Source: Clostridioides sp. (GTDB lineage Bacteria; Bacillota; Clostridia; Peptostreptococcales; Peptostreptococcaceae). From it: 64,000 nt of DNA. The notes beneath the pieces are model-generated. The model had not been told where the DNA came from, did not search any database, and saw nothing but the letters and a program-made list of their open reading frames with translations. This document shows positions 1-8,284 of this stretch, piece after piece (positions within the stretch are counted from its first letter, which is position 1; every line of letters begins with the position of its first letter). Where the stretch lies: assembly GCA_031261505.1 (NCBI GenBank), contig JAISJN010000014.1:1-64000 (forward strand), written 5' to 3'. Both the position numbers and the translations under genes were made by a program.

Positions 1-195
1 CTTTATATGGTTTGTTTCGTTTTCTTTTATAATTCGTTAGTTCCGACTGAACCTAACGAACTTAATTTACCTACTGTTTAATTTTCAATGTTCTTTAAGT
101 CTTATTGTAATCAAGATTGCTTCATCTCGATTCGACTTCTGTTTAATTGTTTCTCGTTTGTTGCTGTGTTGTTTGCCCTTTTCTTAAGGACAAGT

Positions 196-227
196 ATTAT
201 ATTACCACCTGTAGAAAACAAAGTCAA
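196..227 (-). promoter_or_regulatory. sigma-A promoter reading off the left edge
   Basis: On the minus strand a -35 TTGACT (222-227) is followed after 17 bases by TAATAT (199-204), which runs into TATAAT. It points left, so it should drive a gene lying outside the window. The stretch 1-195 downstream of it holds no coding region I can support and is probably that gene's leader. Confidence 0.55.
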
Positions 228-250
228 CACTTTTTGTAAAGTTTTTTTAA

Positions 251-958
251 TTAATATGCTTTATTGTTTAACATAGTCATTACAGAAAACCCGTCTTTGA
301 CCTCTATTATACTTGTGGATGCATTGTCTATCCTGTAATTCCAATGCGTCTCGTGTGTATCTGACATTAGGTAGGAGATGATGTTTCTAATACTTCCACC
401 GTGAGCACAAATCAGAACAGTTTTTGTTTTATCCATACTTTCTTTAGATATTTCTATATAAGACTTCGATGACTCCGAGTTAATTTTCGAAGTTTCAGTA
501 TAGGATTGAATTGATTTTTTATTTTCCATTTCCTCTATAATAGAATCAATTTCCTCTGCCACCCTATTGTACGAGTCGACAAGACTCTCCCCATCTGGAA
601 ATTTATAAAAATTGCCTTCTTTAAGTAATTTCTCGTATTCTTCTGGGTATAAGTTCACTATTTCATCAAATGTCATATAATCCATTTTTCCAAAATCTAT
701 TTCGAGAAATGCCTCTGATTCTATCAATTCCATACCTAGATAGTCAGCTATACCTGCGATTGTAGTCCTCGTCCTAGATGTAGGCGTTATGTATATTCTA
801 TCTATATCATATAGTTTTGAAAGCTCTATCAGATGTTCTGTTAGATGTTCTATTTGACTTGTGCCAACTTCGTCTACCTTGCTATCTATTCTGCCAGAAA
901 ATCTCGAGCTATTGTTTTCTACTGTCTGTGCATGCCTTACTAATATAAACCTAGTCAT
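251..958 (-). CDS. cobC: histidine phosphatase family protein, probable alpha-ribazole phosphatase
   Basis: This is a 235-residue histidine (phosphoglycerate-mutase-type) phosphatase. The N-terminal motif reads LVRHAQT, where most members have RHG; the second catalytic histidine lies in CAHGGSIRNI near residue 187. Its position next to cobS, cobU and cobT suggests it removes the 5' phosphate from alpha-ribazole phosphate or cobalamin phosphate, the CobC step. About 30 residues before the second histidine are a Ser/Glu/Lys-rich low-complexity insert that is not part of the fold. A good ribosome site (TGGAGG) precedes the ATG. A 198-base gap containing a hairpin separates it from cobS, so it may be transcribed on its own. 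The family assignment is secure; the exact substrate is inferred from context. Confidence 0.78.
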   Translation of the reverse strand: MTRFILVRHAQTVENNSSRFSGRIDSKVDEVGTSQIEHLTEHLIELSKLYDIDRIYITPTSRTRTTIAGIADYLGMELIESEAFLEIDFGKMDYMTFDEIVNLYPEEYEKLLKEGNFYKFPDGESLVDSYNRVAEEIDSIIEEMENKKSIQSYTETSKINSESSKSYIEISKESMDKTKTVLICAHGGSIRNIISYLMSDTHETHWNYRIDNASTSIIEVKDGFSVMTMLNNKAY

Positions 959-1107
959 TTCGAACCTCCATTAATCTATTTTTAACAACATATTTAATTT
1001 CTTCTTTAACTACTTTTCTAATTACTACATATATTCCCTATTAAGTCTTGGTTAAACGATTTCAAACATTATATATATAAATAACGAGCTACTACTGTTT
1101 CGAACGA

Positions 1108-1135
1108 AGATGCAGAGAATTAATACTCTGCATCT
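1108..1135 (-). terminator. hairpin downstream of cobS
   Basis: A perfect 10-bp stem (AGATGCAGAG with CTCTGCATCT) around an 8-base loop lies just beyond the cobS stop. The T-run on the minus strand is poor, so termination is likely but perhaps not strong. Confidence 0.5.
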
Positions 1136-1156
1136 GGAAACAGCCTAGCTCAATAA

Positions 1157-1927
1157 TTAAAATATATATCCAAATGCAGTTATGAAAAATAGATATACAA
1201 GTTCCGATAGCTCGATAGTACATCCAAGTACATCCCCAGTTATACCACCTATCTTAGAATAAATATGATGTTTGAATACATCTACAAATATAAACAAGAC
1301 AGCTGTCGTAAATAATAGGTTTATAATTTCACTACCTTCGAATACAAAAAACTCCATTCCGATCAAGATTGTACTCGGTATTGTATATAATACTGCGATA
1401 AGAAGAGATTCTGTACTTGTCTTTCCTATAAATACATTCCCCATCCCCTCTTTTCTAGGCGATTCTGTCTTATATGTCATCCATATGACGATCAACCTCG
1501 AAAAAATAGGCATGAACATAACTATCCACATCATATCTGAATTCATTATATTGAATATAAATGCGATTTTTATAAGGACTGTAAACACTACAGCTAATAA
1601 CGCATTTGTACCCAGTCTTGAATCCTTCATTATCTCTAGCATCTTATCCCTGTCTCTATAGCTGTATATCGAGTCGAAGGTGTCACCTAATCCGTCGAGA
1701 TGTAGCCCACCTGTCAATAGCACCTCTACCAATACCGTAAATATCGAAGCAAGGAAAAATCCGAACAATCTGCCCATAAATATAGCTACTACGTACATAA
1801 TTAACCCTATTATAAAACCTACTAGAGGAAAATAAATTATACCCTTGTGAAAATCTTCATCAAATCCTGCGTTGTATTTGACCGGTATCTTAGTCAGGAG
1901 CTGTAATGTCAGTAAAAATCTTTTCAA
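1157..1927 (-). CDS. cobS: adenosylcobinamide-GDP ribazoletransferase (cobalamin synthase)
   Basis: This 256-residue integral membrane enzyme joins adenosylcobinamide-GDP to alpha-ribazole, the last assembly step of cobalamin. It shows the family's acidic motif GGLHLDGLGDTFD near residue 74 and about six hydrophobic segments, and its length is normal. It starts 12 bases after cobU in the same orientation, giving the order cobT-cobU-cobS. The start MKRFLLTLQLLTKIPV is the usual CobS N-terminus. Confidence 0.93.
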   Translation of the reverse strand: MKRFLLTLQLLTKIPVKYNAGFDEDFHKGIIYFPLVGFIIGLIMYVVAIFMGRLFGFFLASIFTVLVEVLLTGGLHLDGLGDTFDSIYSYRDRDKMLEIMKDSRLGTNALLAVVFTVLIKIAFIFNIMNSDMMWIVMFMPIFSRLIVIWMTYKTESPRKEGMGNVFIGKTSTESLLIAVLYTIPSTILIGMEFFVFEGSEIINLLFTTAVLFIFVDVFKHHIYSKIGGITGDVLGCTIELSELVYLFFITAFGYIF

Positions 1928-1939
1928 TGTCGTTTCCTC

Positions 1940-2602
1940 CTAGCCTTTTATTTTGACTGGAATTCCGCTTACGGTAAGGTATACCTCGTCGCTTCGCTCC
2001 GCTATCCTCTGATTTACCTTCCCTGCAATATCTATGTAGACTCTACTCAATTTATTGTCAGGCATTATCCCCATACCCAATTCATTCGTCACGAATACAC
2101 AGTATAGGTCTGTTTCCTCGATTGCCGACAACAGAGACTCTATCTGTGAATCCACATATGATTTTAGAATATCTATCTGATTGGAATTATATCCTTCTAT
2201 GCCATCTCCGTAATTTAATTCAGTATCATAATCCATTGCATTTGCTGGGGTTTTCTGTAAGTTATCATCAGAGTTTGTCGATTTATACTTATTATCTTTT
2301 AATTTGGCTTCATAGTCAAACATCAAGTTTGTAACCATTAAAGTTACACAGTCCAGAAGTACTGTATTGAAATCACAGCTTATTTCCGGAATCAATAGGT
2401 GAACATCGCTATAGCTCTCATATGTCTTCCAGTTTTGGTTTCTATTTTCACGATGCTTTTTTACCCTGTCCTTCATCTCCTCATCAAAGGGTATTGATGT
2501 TGCTATGTAGGCAGTTTTATCCTTTTTATATTCACAAATAGATTCTGCAAATATGCTTTTCCCAGACCTAGATCCACCGGTTACTAAAATTATCTTTGCC
2601 AT
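1940..2602 (-). CDS. cobU: bifunctional adenosylcobinamide kinase / guanylyltransferase
   Basis: CobU phosphorylates adenosylcobinamide and then transfers GMP to it. The P-loop GGSRSGKS is at residues 9-16, followed by family motifs such as AYIATS and VFVTNELGMGIMP. At 220 residues it is longer than usual because of a hydrophilic low-complexity insert of roughly 45 residues (about 95-140) between the VTLMVTNL region and the conserved C-terminal half. The start codon follows the cobT stop codon directly, with the ribosome site inside cobT, so the two are probably translationally coupled. Confidence 0.92.
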   Translation of the reverse strand: MAKIILVTGGSRSGKSIFAESICEYKKDKTAYIATSIPFDEEMKDRVKKHRENRNQNWKTYESYSDVHLLIPEISCDFNTVLLDCVTLMVTNLMFDYEAKLKDNKYKSTNSDDNLQKTPANAMDYDTELNYGDGIEGYNSNQIDILKSYVDSQIESLLSAIEETDLYCVFVTNELGMGIMPDNKLSRVYIDIAGKVNQRIAERSDEVYLTVSGIPVKIKG

Positions 2603-3649
2603 CTATCTCACCATACCGATTTCCTGGAATGTAGCCATGTGTTTATATGTATGTACCGACATATCAAGTATGTTAAATGCTATCGCTGCACCACTTCCTT
2701 CTCCAAGCCTCATGTCCATATCCAAGAAAGGTTCAATACCCAAAGTTTCAATAGCCTTTTTAGAACCTAGCTCTGCTGAGCGGTGTGATGCTATTATATA
2801 ATCCATAACCTTAGGATTTATTTTCTTCGCGATCAATGCTGCCGAATACGAAATAAAACCATCTAAGACAATTGGCGTCCTATTTGCAGAGCAACCTAGT
2901 ATAACCCCTACCATAGCTCCTATTTCAAAACCTCCAACCTTATGTAATACATCTATACCGTCTGTTGGGTTTGGATTGTTTAGCTCTATTGCATTTCTTA
3001 TAACCTGAGCCTTATGTCCTAATTTACTTGGATCTAACCCAGCCCCTCTATCTGTTATCTCGCTTGGATCGCATCCTGATATAACGGCTAATATCGCAGT
3101 GGCTGGAGTTGTATTCCCTATTCCCATCTCACCTACACCTATTACCTTATAGTCGTTTACAATATATCTTTCCGCTACCTCTATCCCAACCTCAATGCTC
3201 TTGATCGCCTCTTCCTTTGTCATAGCAGGTCCGAGCATCATATCTGATGTACCCTTTCTAATCTTATAATCCAAGACCCCGTCCATCTTTTCATCTGTAT
3301 TTATCCCTACATCAACTGCAACAACATCTGCTCCTACAAACTTAGATATGGTTCCTACACCAGATACTCCCTTTGTGAAATTAGGGAAATTCATCTTTGT
3401 TATCTCCTGTTTATCAGATGCCACACCTTGAGCATGGACTCCATGGTCTCCACCAAAGGCTATTATTACCTTCTTGTCTATATCGAATTTATCATTGCCG
3501 TAGATTCCCGCCAACTTTATGCTTAAATCCTCTAATTTCCCTAAGCTTCCAGTAGGATGAATCAAACTGTCCCACCTTGCCTTTGTCTGTTCCATCGCCT
3601 TCTTGTCCACTGAATATATATTTCTCGATATGCTTTGTATTAGGCTCAC
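2603..3649 (-). CDS. cobT: nicotinate-nucleotide--dimethylbenzimidazole phosphoribosyltransferase
   Basis: CobT (348 residues) makes alpha-ribazole phosphate from 5,6-dimethylbenzimidazole and nicotinate mononucleotide. Recognisable motifs are FGGDHGVHAQGV, GEMGIGNTTPATA and the glycine-rich C-terminal segment RLGEGSGAA. The start is GTG at 3647-3649, behind a TGGAGG ribosome site. It is first in the cobT-cobU-cobS run. I saw no B12-box or other cobalamin riboswitch in the 160 bases upstream. Confidence 0.94.
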   Translation of the reverse strand: MSLIQSISRNIYSVDKKAMEQTKARWDSLIHPTGSLGKLEDLSIKLAGIYGNDKFDIDKKVIIAFGGDHGVHAQGVASDKQEITKMNFPNFTKGVSGVGTISKFVGADVVAVDVGINTDEKMDGVLDYKIRKGTSDMMLGPAMTKEEAIKSIEVGIEVAERYIVNDYKVIGVGEMGIGNTTPATAILAVISGCDPSEITDRGAGLDPSKLGHKAQVIRNAIELNNPNPTDGIDVLHKVGGFEIGAMVGVILGCSANRTPIVLDGFISYSAALIAKKINPKVMDYIIASHRSAELGSKKAIETLGIEPFLDMDMRLGEGSGAAIAFNILDMSVHTYKHMATFQEIGMVR

Positions 3650-3794
3650 TTTTTATCCTCCAATTAATTAATACTGTACTATACTTAATGATATTACAAA
3701 ATTTCCGACTAATCAACATCTTCGTACATCAAAAACTTATTTCCCCGGAAATATACTATTTTTTAACATTCTAAAATATTGTTTTTTAGCATTT

Positions 3795-3821
3795 AAATAG
3801 GGAGATTATCTCTCCCTATTT
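3795..3821. repeat. perfect hairpin overlapping the stop of the 39-codon gene
   Basis: An 11-bp perfect stem (AAATAGGGAGA with TCTCCCTATTT) has a 5-base loop and overlaps the TAG stop at 3816-3818. Neither side has a clear T-run, so it may be a factor-dependent 3' end or mRNA stabiliser rather than a classic terminator. Confidence 0.6.
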
Positions 3822-3935
3822 ACTAATTATTGCCTTTGTTATTAACTTAAGCAACTCTTCTCTATTAACGCTCAATTGTCTTTTCTTGTCTCGATAATCA
3901 TCTAAGTTAACAATTTTCACTTTGGATTTTTTCAT
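3816..3935 (-). CDS. small basic protein, 39 residues, function unknown
   Basis: An uninterrupted 39-codon frame begins MKKSKVKIVNLDDYRDKK and ends at a TAG inside a perfect hairpin. A strong ribosome site (GGAGAAGAATATT before ATG) sits at normal spacing. The peptide is charged: a Lys-rich N-terminus, a VNLDDYRDKKRQ segment and a predicted amphipathic C-terminal helix (REELLKLITKAII). It has no signal peptide and I do not recognise a family. It starts directly beside the end of a dispersed repeat (3951-4049), so its promoter may lie in or beyond that repeat. The ribosome site, the 3' hairpin and the protein-like composition support a real gene; conservation would settle it. Confidence 0.55.
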   Translation of the reverse strand: MKKSKVKIVNLDDYRDKKRQLSVNREELLKLITKAIISK

Positions 3936-3950
3936 AATATTCTTCTCCTA

Positions 3951-4049
3951 TAACTTGAGAATTACGTCCCCACCACATAGTTGGCTGGTATTCTTCTCAT
4001 TTCAGTGGAGTTGAAATCCACCGCCGAAAGCCTCGAATCACCATTTAAC
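3951..4049 (+). repeat. dispersed two-hairpin repeat, plus orientation
   Basis: This is the only near-full-length copy of the family on the plus strand. It runs from TAACTTGAGA, through a first hairpin (GTCCCCACC pairing weakly with GGCTGGTAT) and a second hairpin (ATTTCAGTGGA with TCCACCGCCGAAA), to CGAATCACCATTTAAC. It lines up over its whole length with the copy at 20662-20764. The rest of the gap to 4209 is AT-rich, with nothing recognisable. Confidence 0.75.
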
Positions 4050-4209
4050 CATTATTAACTCATTTGATTTATATATTCAATACCTACAATTCAATATCCT
4101 TCTACATAAATTACAAATTTAATAAAATTCATTCAAAAAATTTGCATTTTCTTAATTTATTTTGTAAATATTAAGTAATCATGTCGTATTTTATTTGATT
4201 TTACCTCTT

Positions 4210-5352
4210 CTATTTAATCTTATCTTCAAGGTACTTAATCGCCCTATCCAACTGTTTTTCTTCATCCTTAACCTCGATAGTAGGTTTAATGCCCTTTTCG
4301 TGGATGTAATGTCCCTTAGGGGTAAAGTATTGAGCTGTAGTCAACTTATACCCAGTACCGTCTTTGAGTCCTCTTACAGTCTGAACTATACCCTTTCCAA
4401 ATGTCTTCGTTCCAATAGATATTCCCTCGTTGTTTTCAAGTATAGAAGCTGTCAATATCTCAGATGCAGATGCACTTTCTCCATTTGTAAGAACTACAAT
4501 TGGAAGTCCTAGCTTTTCTGCGTCAGATTTCATGTACTCTGTATTTCCCTTATTGTCCTTAGTGTATACTATAGTTCCTTTTCCTATCAACGTATCTGCC
4601 ACCTCAGCACATACATCTAAAAGTCCACCTGGGTTACTCCTCAAATCTATAACAAGCCCCTTCATATTCTTCGCCTTAAGTCCCTTTATCTCCTTGTTGA
4701 AATCGGCTGTTGTAGTATTGATGAACTGTTTTATCTGGATATAGCCTAAATCGTCGTTAAGCATTTTCGCTTCCACGCTGTGCTCAACTATTTTAGCCCT
4801 AGTTACCTGAATTTTTTTCTCCTTACTGTCCCTCTTGATTACAAGGTTGACCTTAGTTCCTTCCTTTCCCTTGATCATAGAAACCGCCTCATCTGAATTT
4901 TTAGATGTAACCAATAGCTTTTCTACCTTTACGAGTATGTCGCCATCTTTTATACCGCTTTTCTCTGCCGGCGATCCCTTCATAGGTATAACTGTCAATT
5001 CTCCGTCTTCAGTAGCACCTATATACATACCAACTCCTACGTAAGAGCCCTCATTTTCCTCCATGAGCCTCTCCATCTCATCTTTTGTATAATATGTAGA
5101 ATACTTATCCTCGGTACCAGCAAACAGCCCCTTCATCGCTCCATCTGTCAATTCATCATCTGAAGTTTTTTTATAGAAGTCTTTTTTAATTATAGACTCA
5201 AGTGCAATCATTTTATTGTACTTTCTATATTGCTCATATGTATCCTTGGATATTAACATTTTATTTCCTAAGGCTAAATTGAAGGTAGAAGTGATAAATG
5301 CTGTAATCACAACTAGAACAATCGCCATTATCGTAGCTTTTTTCTTTGACAT
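4210..5352 (-). CDS. S41 family C-terminal processing protease with PDZ domain
   Basis: This 380-residue serine protease is anchored by an N-terminal membrane segment (residues about 7-28), so the catalytic part lies outside the membrane. A PDZ domain spans roughly 95-185 (GVGMYIGATEDG, GSPAEKSGIKDGDILVKV). The catalytic serine is in NGESASASEI and the lysine in GTKTFGKGIVQ, the Ser/Lys dyad of CtpA/CtpB-type enzymes. The C-terminal repeat domain seen in some CtpB proteins is absent. A -10 TATAAT at about 5380 and a GGGAG ribosome site precede the ATG. Members cleave exported substrates, including sporulation signalling proteins; the substrate here is unknown. Confidence 0.9.
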   Translation of the reverse strand: MSKKKATIMAIVLVVITAFITSTFNLALGNKMLISKDTYEQYRKYNKMIALESIIKKDFYKKTSDDELTDGAMKGLFAGTEDKYSTYYTKDEMERLMEENEGSYVGVGMYIGATEDGELTVIPMKGSPAEKSGIKDGDILVKVEKLLVTSKNSDEAVSMIKGKEGTKVNLVIKRDSKEKKIQVTRAKIVEHSVEAKMLNDDLGYIQIKQFINTTTADFNKEIKGLKAKNMKGLVIDLRSNPGGLLDVCAEVADTLIGKGTIVYTKDNKGNTEYMKSDAEKLGLPIVVLTNGESASASEILTASILENNEGISIGTKTFGKGIVQTVRGLKDGTGYKLTTAQYFTPKGHYIHEKGIKPTIEVKDEEKQLDRAIKYLEDKIK

Positions 5353-5418
5353 CGAATCAACTCCCTTTTTCCAGTCTCTATTTATTATATGCCTAGTCTC
5401 AGATTATAATTCATAATA

Positions 5419-5448
5419 TTACCTCTAAGCTCCAAACCATGCTATAAT
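5419..5448 (+). promoter_or_regulatory. promoter of the 5-formyltetrahydrofolate cyclo-ligase gene
   Basis: An extended -10 (TGC-TATAAT, 5443-5448) follows a weak -35 TTACCT (5419-5424) at 18-base spacing. It lies in the divergent gap with the S41 protease gene and faces the plus-strand gene at 5567. Confidence 0.5.
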
Positions 5449-5566
5449 TTAAATAAATAATGCGTTTGGACGCAAATCCAAATGAGATTCGCAAATATAT
5501 CTAATTATACCACTGATGAGAATTCTTGTCTTTATTTGTATTTGCCCGTCTAGAAAGGAATTTTCA

Positions 5567-6145
5567 ATGAGCAATATAGCTGATACAAAGAAACTATTAA
5601 GGCAAAAGTTCATAAAACGCAGAGAAGATATGAGTCCTGAATCGGTGAAAGTATCATGTGATATCATAACCGAAAAACTACTATCTCTCGAAGAACTAAA
5701 ATCATCTCAAAATATTATGCTCTACCTAGATTATAGAAATGAGGTGATAATGGACGGCTTGATTTTAAAACTTCTATCTCTCGGAAAAAACGTCTACGCA
5801 CCTATATCTGTCAAAGCTGACAGAAGACTTATAGTCGCTCAAATCACCAATCTCACAAGCGATATAAGGATCGGTGCTTATGGAATCAGAGAACCTAAGG
5901 AGGACTGCCCTACTGTAGATCCTAAATTGCTAGACCTAGTTATCGTGCCAGGGGTTGCCTTTGACCTAGAAAACTACAGAATGGGGTACGGAGCTGGATA
6001 CTACGATAGGTTTTTAGAGGAACTCAGACCTGACGCTCACACAGTATCCGCTGTGTACAGCTGGCAGTTCGTAGACGAAGTCCCAAGAGACGAACACGAC
6101 AAAAGCGTCGATTTAATCGTAAGCGACATTGATTTTTTTATTTGA
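5567..6145 (+). CDS. 5-formyltetrahydrofolate cyclo-ligase
   Basis: The 192-residue enzyme uses ATP to convert 5-formyl-THF to 5,10-methenyl-THF. The signature MGYGAGYYDRFL is near residue 142, and KRREDMSPE is near the N-terminus. The start is set at ATG 5567, behind AAAGGA; an upstream in-frame ATG would add 17 hydrophobic residues unlike the family. It is one of only two plus-strand genes here and is flanked by its own promoter and terminators. The neighbouring genes are not folate genes. Confidence 0.92.
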   Translation: MSNIADTKKLLRQKFIKRREDMSPESVKVSCDIITEKLLSLEELKSSQNIMLYLDYRNEVIMDGLILKLLSLGKNVYAPISVKADRRLIVAQITNLTSDIRIGAYGIREPKEDCPTVDPKLLDLVIVPGVAFDLENYRMGYGAGYYDRFLEELRPDAHTVSAVYSWQFVDEVPRDEHDKSVDLIVSDIDFFI

Positions 6146-6175
6146 CATAAGTAGGTATCAGCCACCTATTTATGT
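6145..6175 (+). repeat. hairpin at the cyclo-ligase stop codon
   Basis: A 12-bp stem (ACATAAGTAGGT with ACCTATTTATGT) starts at the last base of the stop codon. It has no T-run; the true terminator lies 30 bases further on. Confidence 0.5.
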
Positions 6176-6202
6176 GAGACGCAATTGTTGGATTAAAATA
6201 TA

Positions 6203-6235
6203 CGGACACATACCCCTAGGTACGTGCCCGTTTTT
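6203..6235 (+). terminator. rho-independent terminator of the cyclo-ligase gene
   Basis: CGG-A-CAC pairs with GTG-C-CCG around ATACCCCTAGGTAC and is followed directly by TTTTT on the plus strand. Confidence 0.75.
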
Positions 6236-6266
6236 ATCTCTTGCGCGATTTGTAACCTATACTGCA

Positions 6267-6370
6267 CAATTTACAATTTCACTGTACAATACGTGATTCT
6301 ACTTTGCAATTTGCAATTTCACTGCGCAATACGTGATTCTACTTTGCAATTTGCAATTCTACTTCGGCTG
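6267..6370. repeat. 40-bp tandem repeat, about 2.6 copies, spanning a stop codon
   Basis: Units start at 6267, 6307 and 6347 with an exact 40-base period; the first two differ at only a few positions. The stop codon and last codons of the minus-strand gene at 6339 fall inside a unit, so the array looks like a tandem duplication of that gene's 3' end. Confidence 0.8.
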
Positions 6371-6758
6371 GCAATTTTTCTAAGTTCGTGAGCGCAATTA
6401 TATACGGATCAGCCTTCTGTTTATCTTCAAACTTCGCCTTCACCCTCACAATTTCCTTACCATCCTGTTTCACCGTTTCAATTTTTTCTAGTTTGATTCC
6501 AGACTTGCTATTTTCACCTCTGGTTACCATTATGTATACCTTATCTCCCATCTTGGCTACTAAAGCACGCTCTTCATTTGTGTATTTGTCCATCATATCG
6601 AGTAGTTTTACAGGAACTGCTTCTCGGTTGAGCATAGTGTAGTCAACAGCTTTCGTCTTTTCTACAAACATTCCAGGTATGATTAAAAATCCACCCAATA
6701 CAAATGCAACCAGAACTATCCCGATTATCAGGCCTTTCATGTTGAATCTAATTTTCAT
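6339..6758 (-). CDS. membrane-anchored protein with PrcB-like C-terminal domain
   Basis: This 139-residue protein has one N-terminal membrane segment (about 9-31) and an outside-facing domain. The order of elements in its second half (MVTRGENSKSGIKLEKIETV, then VRVKAKF, then PYIIALTNLEKLP) resembles the PrcB protease-complex domain; this is a pattern match by eye and not certain. The C-terminal residues ELQIAK are encoded within a 40-bp tandem repeat, so the protein's end has been shaped by repeat expansion. It stands alone between a plus-strand gene and a transporter. The S41 protease at 4210 is nearby, but a functional link is only a guess. Confidence 0.6.
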   Translation of the reverse strand: MKIRFNMKGLIIGIVLVAFVLGGFLIIPGMFVEKTKAVDYTMLNREAVPVKLLDMMDKYTNEERALVAKMGDKVYIMVTRGENSKSGIKLEKIETVKQDGKEIVRVKAKFEDKQKADPYIIALTNLEKLPAEVELQIAK

Positions 6759-6919
6759 ACAAGTCTCACCCCTTAATTCATATTATTCTCCTGTATGTAA
6801 AATTAGACCTGTGGGCAAAAATTTAATTCCTATCCCTTTATATCTTTTATGTGTTTTATCTATTTTTATATGCTCTTATCTATTTTATTTCCTCTACTCA
6901 CTATACTGTTCTTTATTAT

Positions 6920-8068
6920 TTAAACCCTTCTTTTTGCCCTCTGAGCTGGAGTTATTCCATTTTCATATGCTTGATATGGCTCATTCATATATCCCCATTT
7001 ACCCGTAATCTGTCTAACTAGCGCACATACTAGTATCAAGATTCCCATATATCCTGTGTAAGGGTATAAGGTGTTTACCAATACCTCAAATGGTAGGAAT
7101 CCACCTATAAGGCCTGCCACTGTTACTACTAGGCATACCACCTTAAACTTAGGTGAATTATCTGGCACCACTCTAGCTGTTACCGTCCAAAGTAGAGGTG
7201 CCGCTGTTGTAAATATACCCATGAGCAAGATTATAGAGAATACTACGCCTATGAATGGATGTATTTCATTTGCCAGGAACAAGGATGGGATTCCCTTGTT
7301 GTAGACGTTCGGCATGCTAGATAGTATAGCTAGATACATCATTGTAGCTGCTGCCATAAGGGCTACTGCACCTACAATTCCTCCCCAGAAACAGTTTCTT
7401 GGATTGTCCGAGGATTTTCCCAATGCTGTAAGAAATGTTATTACCAAAATTACATTGAAACTTGTGTATATGACACCCGATACCCACGCATTTGGAGCTG
7501 GTTTATTAACGGTTACTGTTTTTAGAAATTCAACACTAGCTCCTAGGTCACCTATGTGGTGGAATAAGCTTATCCCTCCTACGACAAGTGTGAAAACAAT
7601 TATTATAGGCCCCATGGCCCCTAGTATTTTTGATAATTTATCAAGCCCCATAGATACTGCTACAAACGATATGAAAGCCATTAAGACTCTGCCTGCATAC
7701 GCATTCAGTCCATAATATTCGGTAAGCGTCGTACCCGCTCCTGATATCATGACTATAAATACACCGAATAAGAACAACGGTCCAAACCATTCAAAGAAAG
7801 TTCCGAGTACTTTCCCGCAGAATACTTGATAAATCTTGCCATCTTCATTCATCTTCATAGCCTGTCCTCTAGTTATAATAGTAGCACCGACCCACGCAAA
7901 CATTATCACAGCTATTGCAGCTGCTATCAATCCTCCGTAACCAAAATATCCAAAGAATTGCAGTAGTTCCTGACCTGTGGCAAATCCAGATCCAATAACT
8001 GTAGCTACATACGCCCCAGCATAACTTATGACGGTCCCAACATTCAATTTAGCCTTAGTTTTTTTCAT
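6920..8068 (-). CDS. YkvI-like membrane transporter
   Basis: This is a hydrophobic protein with about ten membrane segments. The N-terminal motif GAYVATVIGSGFATGQE is typical of the YkvI-type membrane proteins related to amino-acid/sodium transporters of the LeuT-like fold. The substrate cannot be read from the sequence. The start is taken as the ATG at 8066-8068 (MKKTKAKLNVG): the GAGGGGGT ribosome site is 7 bases before it but only one base before the alternative ATG at 8072-8074. It is monocistronic by spacing. Confidence 0.72.
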   Translation of the reverse strand: MKKTKAKLNVGTVISYAGAYVATVIGSGFATGQELLQFFGYFGYGGLIAAAIAVIMFAWVGATIITRGQAMKMNEDGKIYQVFCGKVLGTFFEWFGPLFLFGVFIVMISGAGTTLTEYYGLNAYAGRVLMAFISFVAVSMGLDKLSKILGAMGPIIIVFTLVVGGISLFHHIGDLGASVEFLKTVTVNKPAPNAWVSGVIYTSFNVILVITFLTALGKSSDNPRNCFWGGIVGAVALMAAATMMYLAILSSMPNVYNKGIPSLFLANEIHPFIGVVFSIILLMGIFTTAAPLLWTVTARVVPDNSPKFKVVCLVVTVAGLIGGFLPFEVLVNTLYPYTGYMGILILVCALVRQITGKWGYMNEPYQAYENGITPAQRAKRRV

Positions 8069-8191
8069 ATTCATACCCCCTCAATAAAAATATATGTCCA
8101 AGTAAATAAAAAATACTTAAATCCAATTATATACCAACTTTAGTCCTAAAACAATATTCAATTTATAATATTCTGTTAATTTGATATTTAA

Positions 8192-8251
8192 CAAAATAAA
8201 AAATGGGAATTAAGCCGGCTACCGTGTGTGCCGTGGCATAATTCCCATTTT
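8192..8251 (-). terminator. terminator of the transketolase operon
   Basis: A long stem (AAAATGGGAATTA with TAATTCCCATTTT) has a GC-rich inner part (GCCACGGCAC) and is followed on the minus strand by TTTTTTATTTT. It lies just after the tkt C-subunit stop. Confidence 0.8.
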
Positions 8252-8284
8252 ATCGCTAAAAAATTTCTTTTATCCTATTTACTC

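Noticed and set aside
88-276. 62-codon plus-strand frame at the left edge
   Set aside because: No ribosome site, Phe-rich composition typical of AT-rich noncoding DNA, and it overlaps a promoter on the other strand and the end of the phosphatase gene.
3650-3815. Cobalamin riboswitch upstream of cobT
   Set aside because: No B12-box sequence or suitable fold is visible in the leader.
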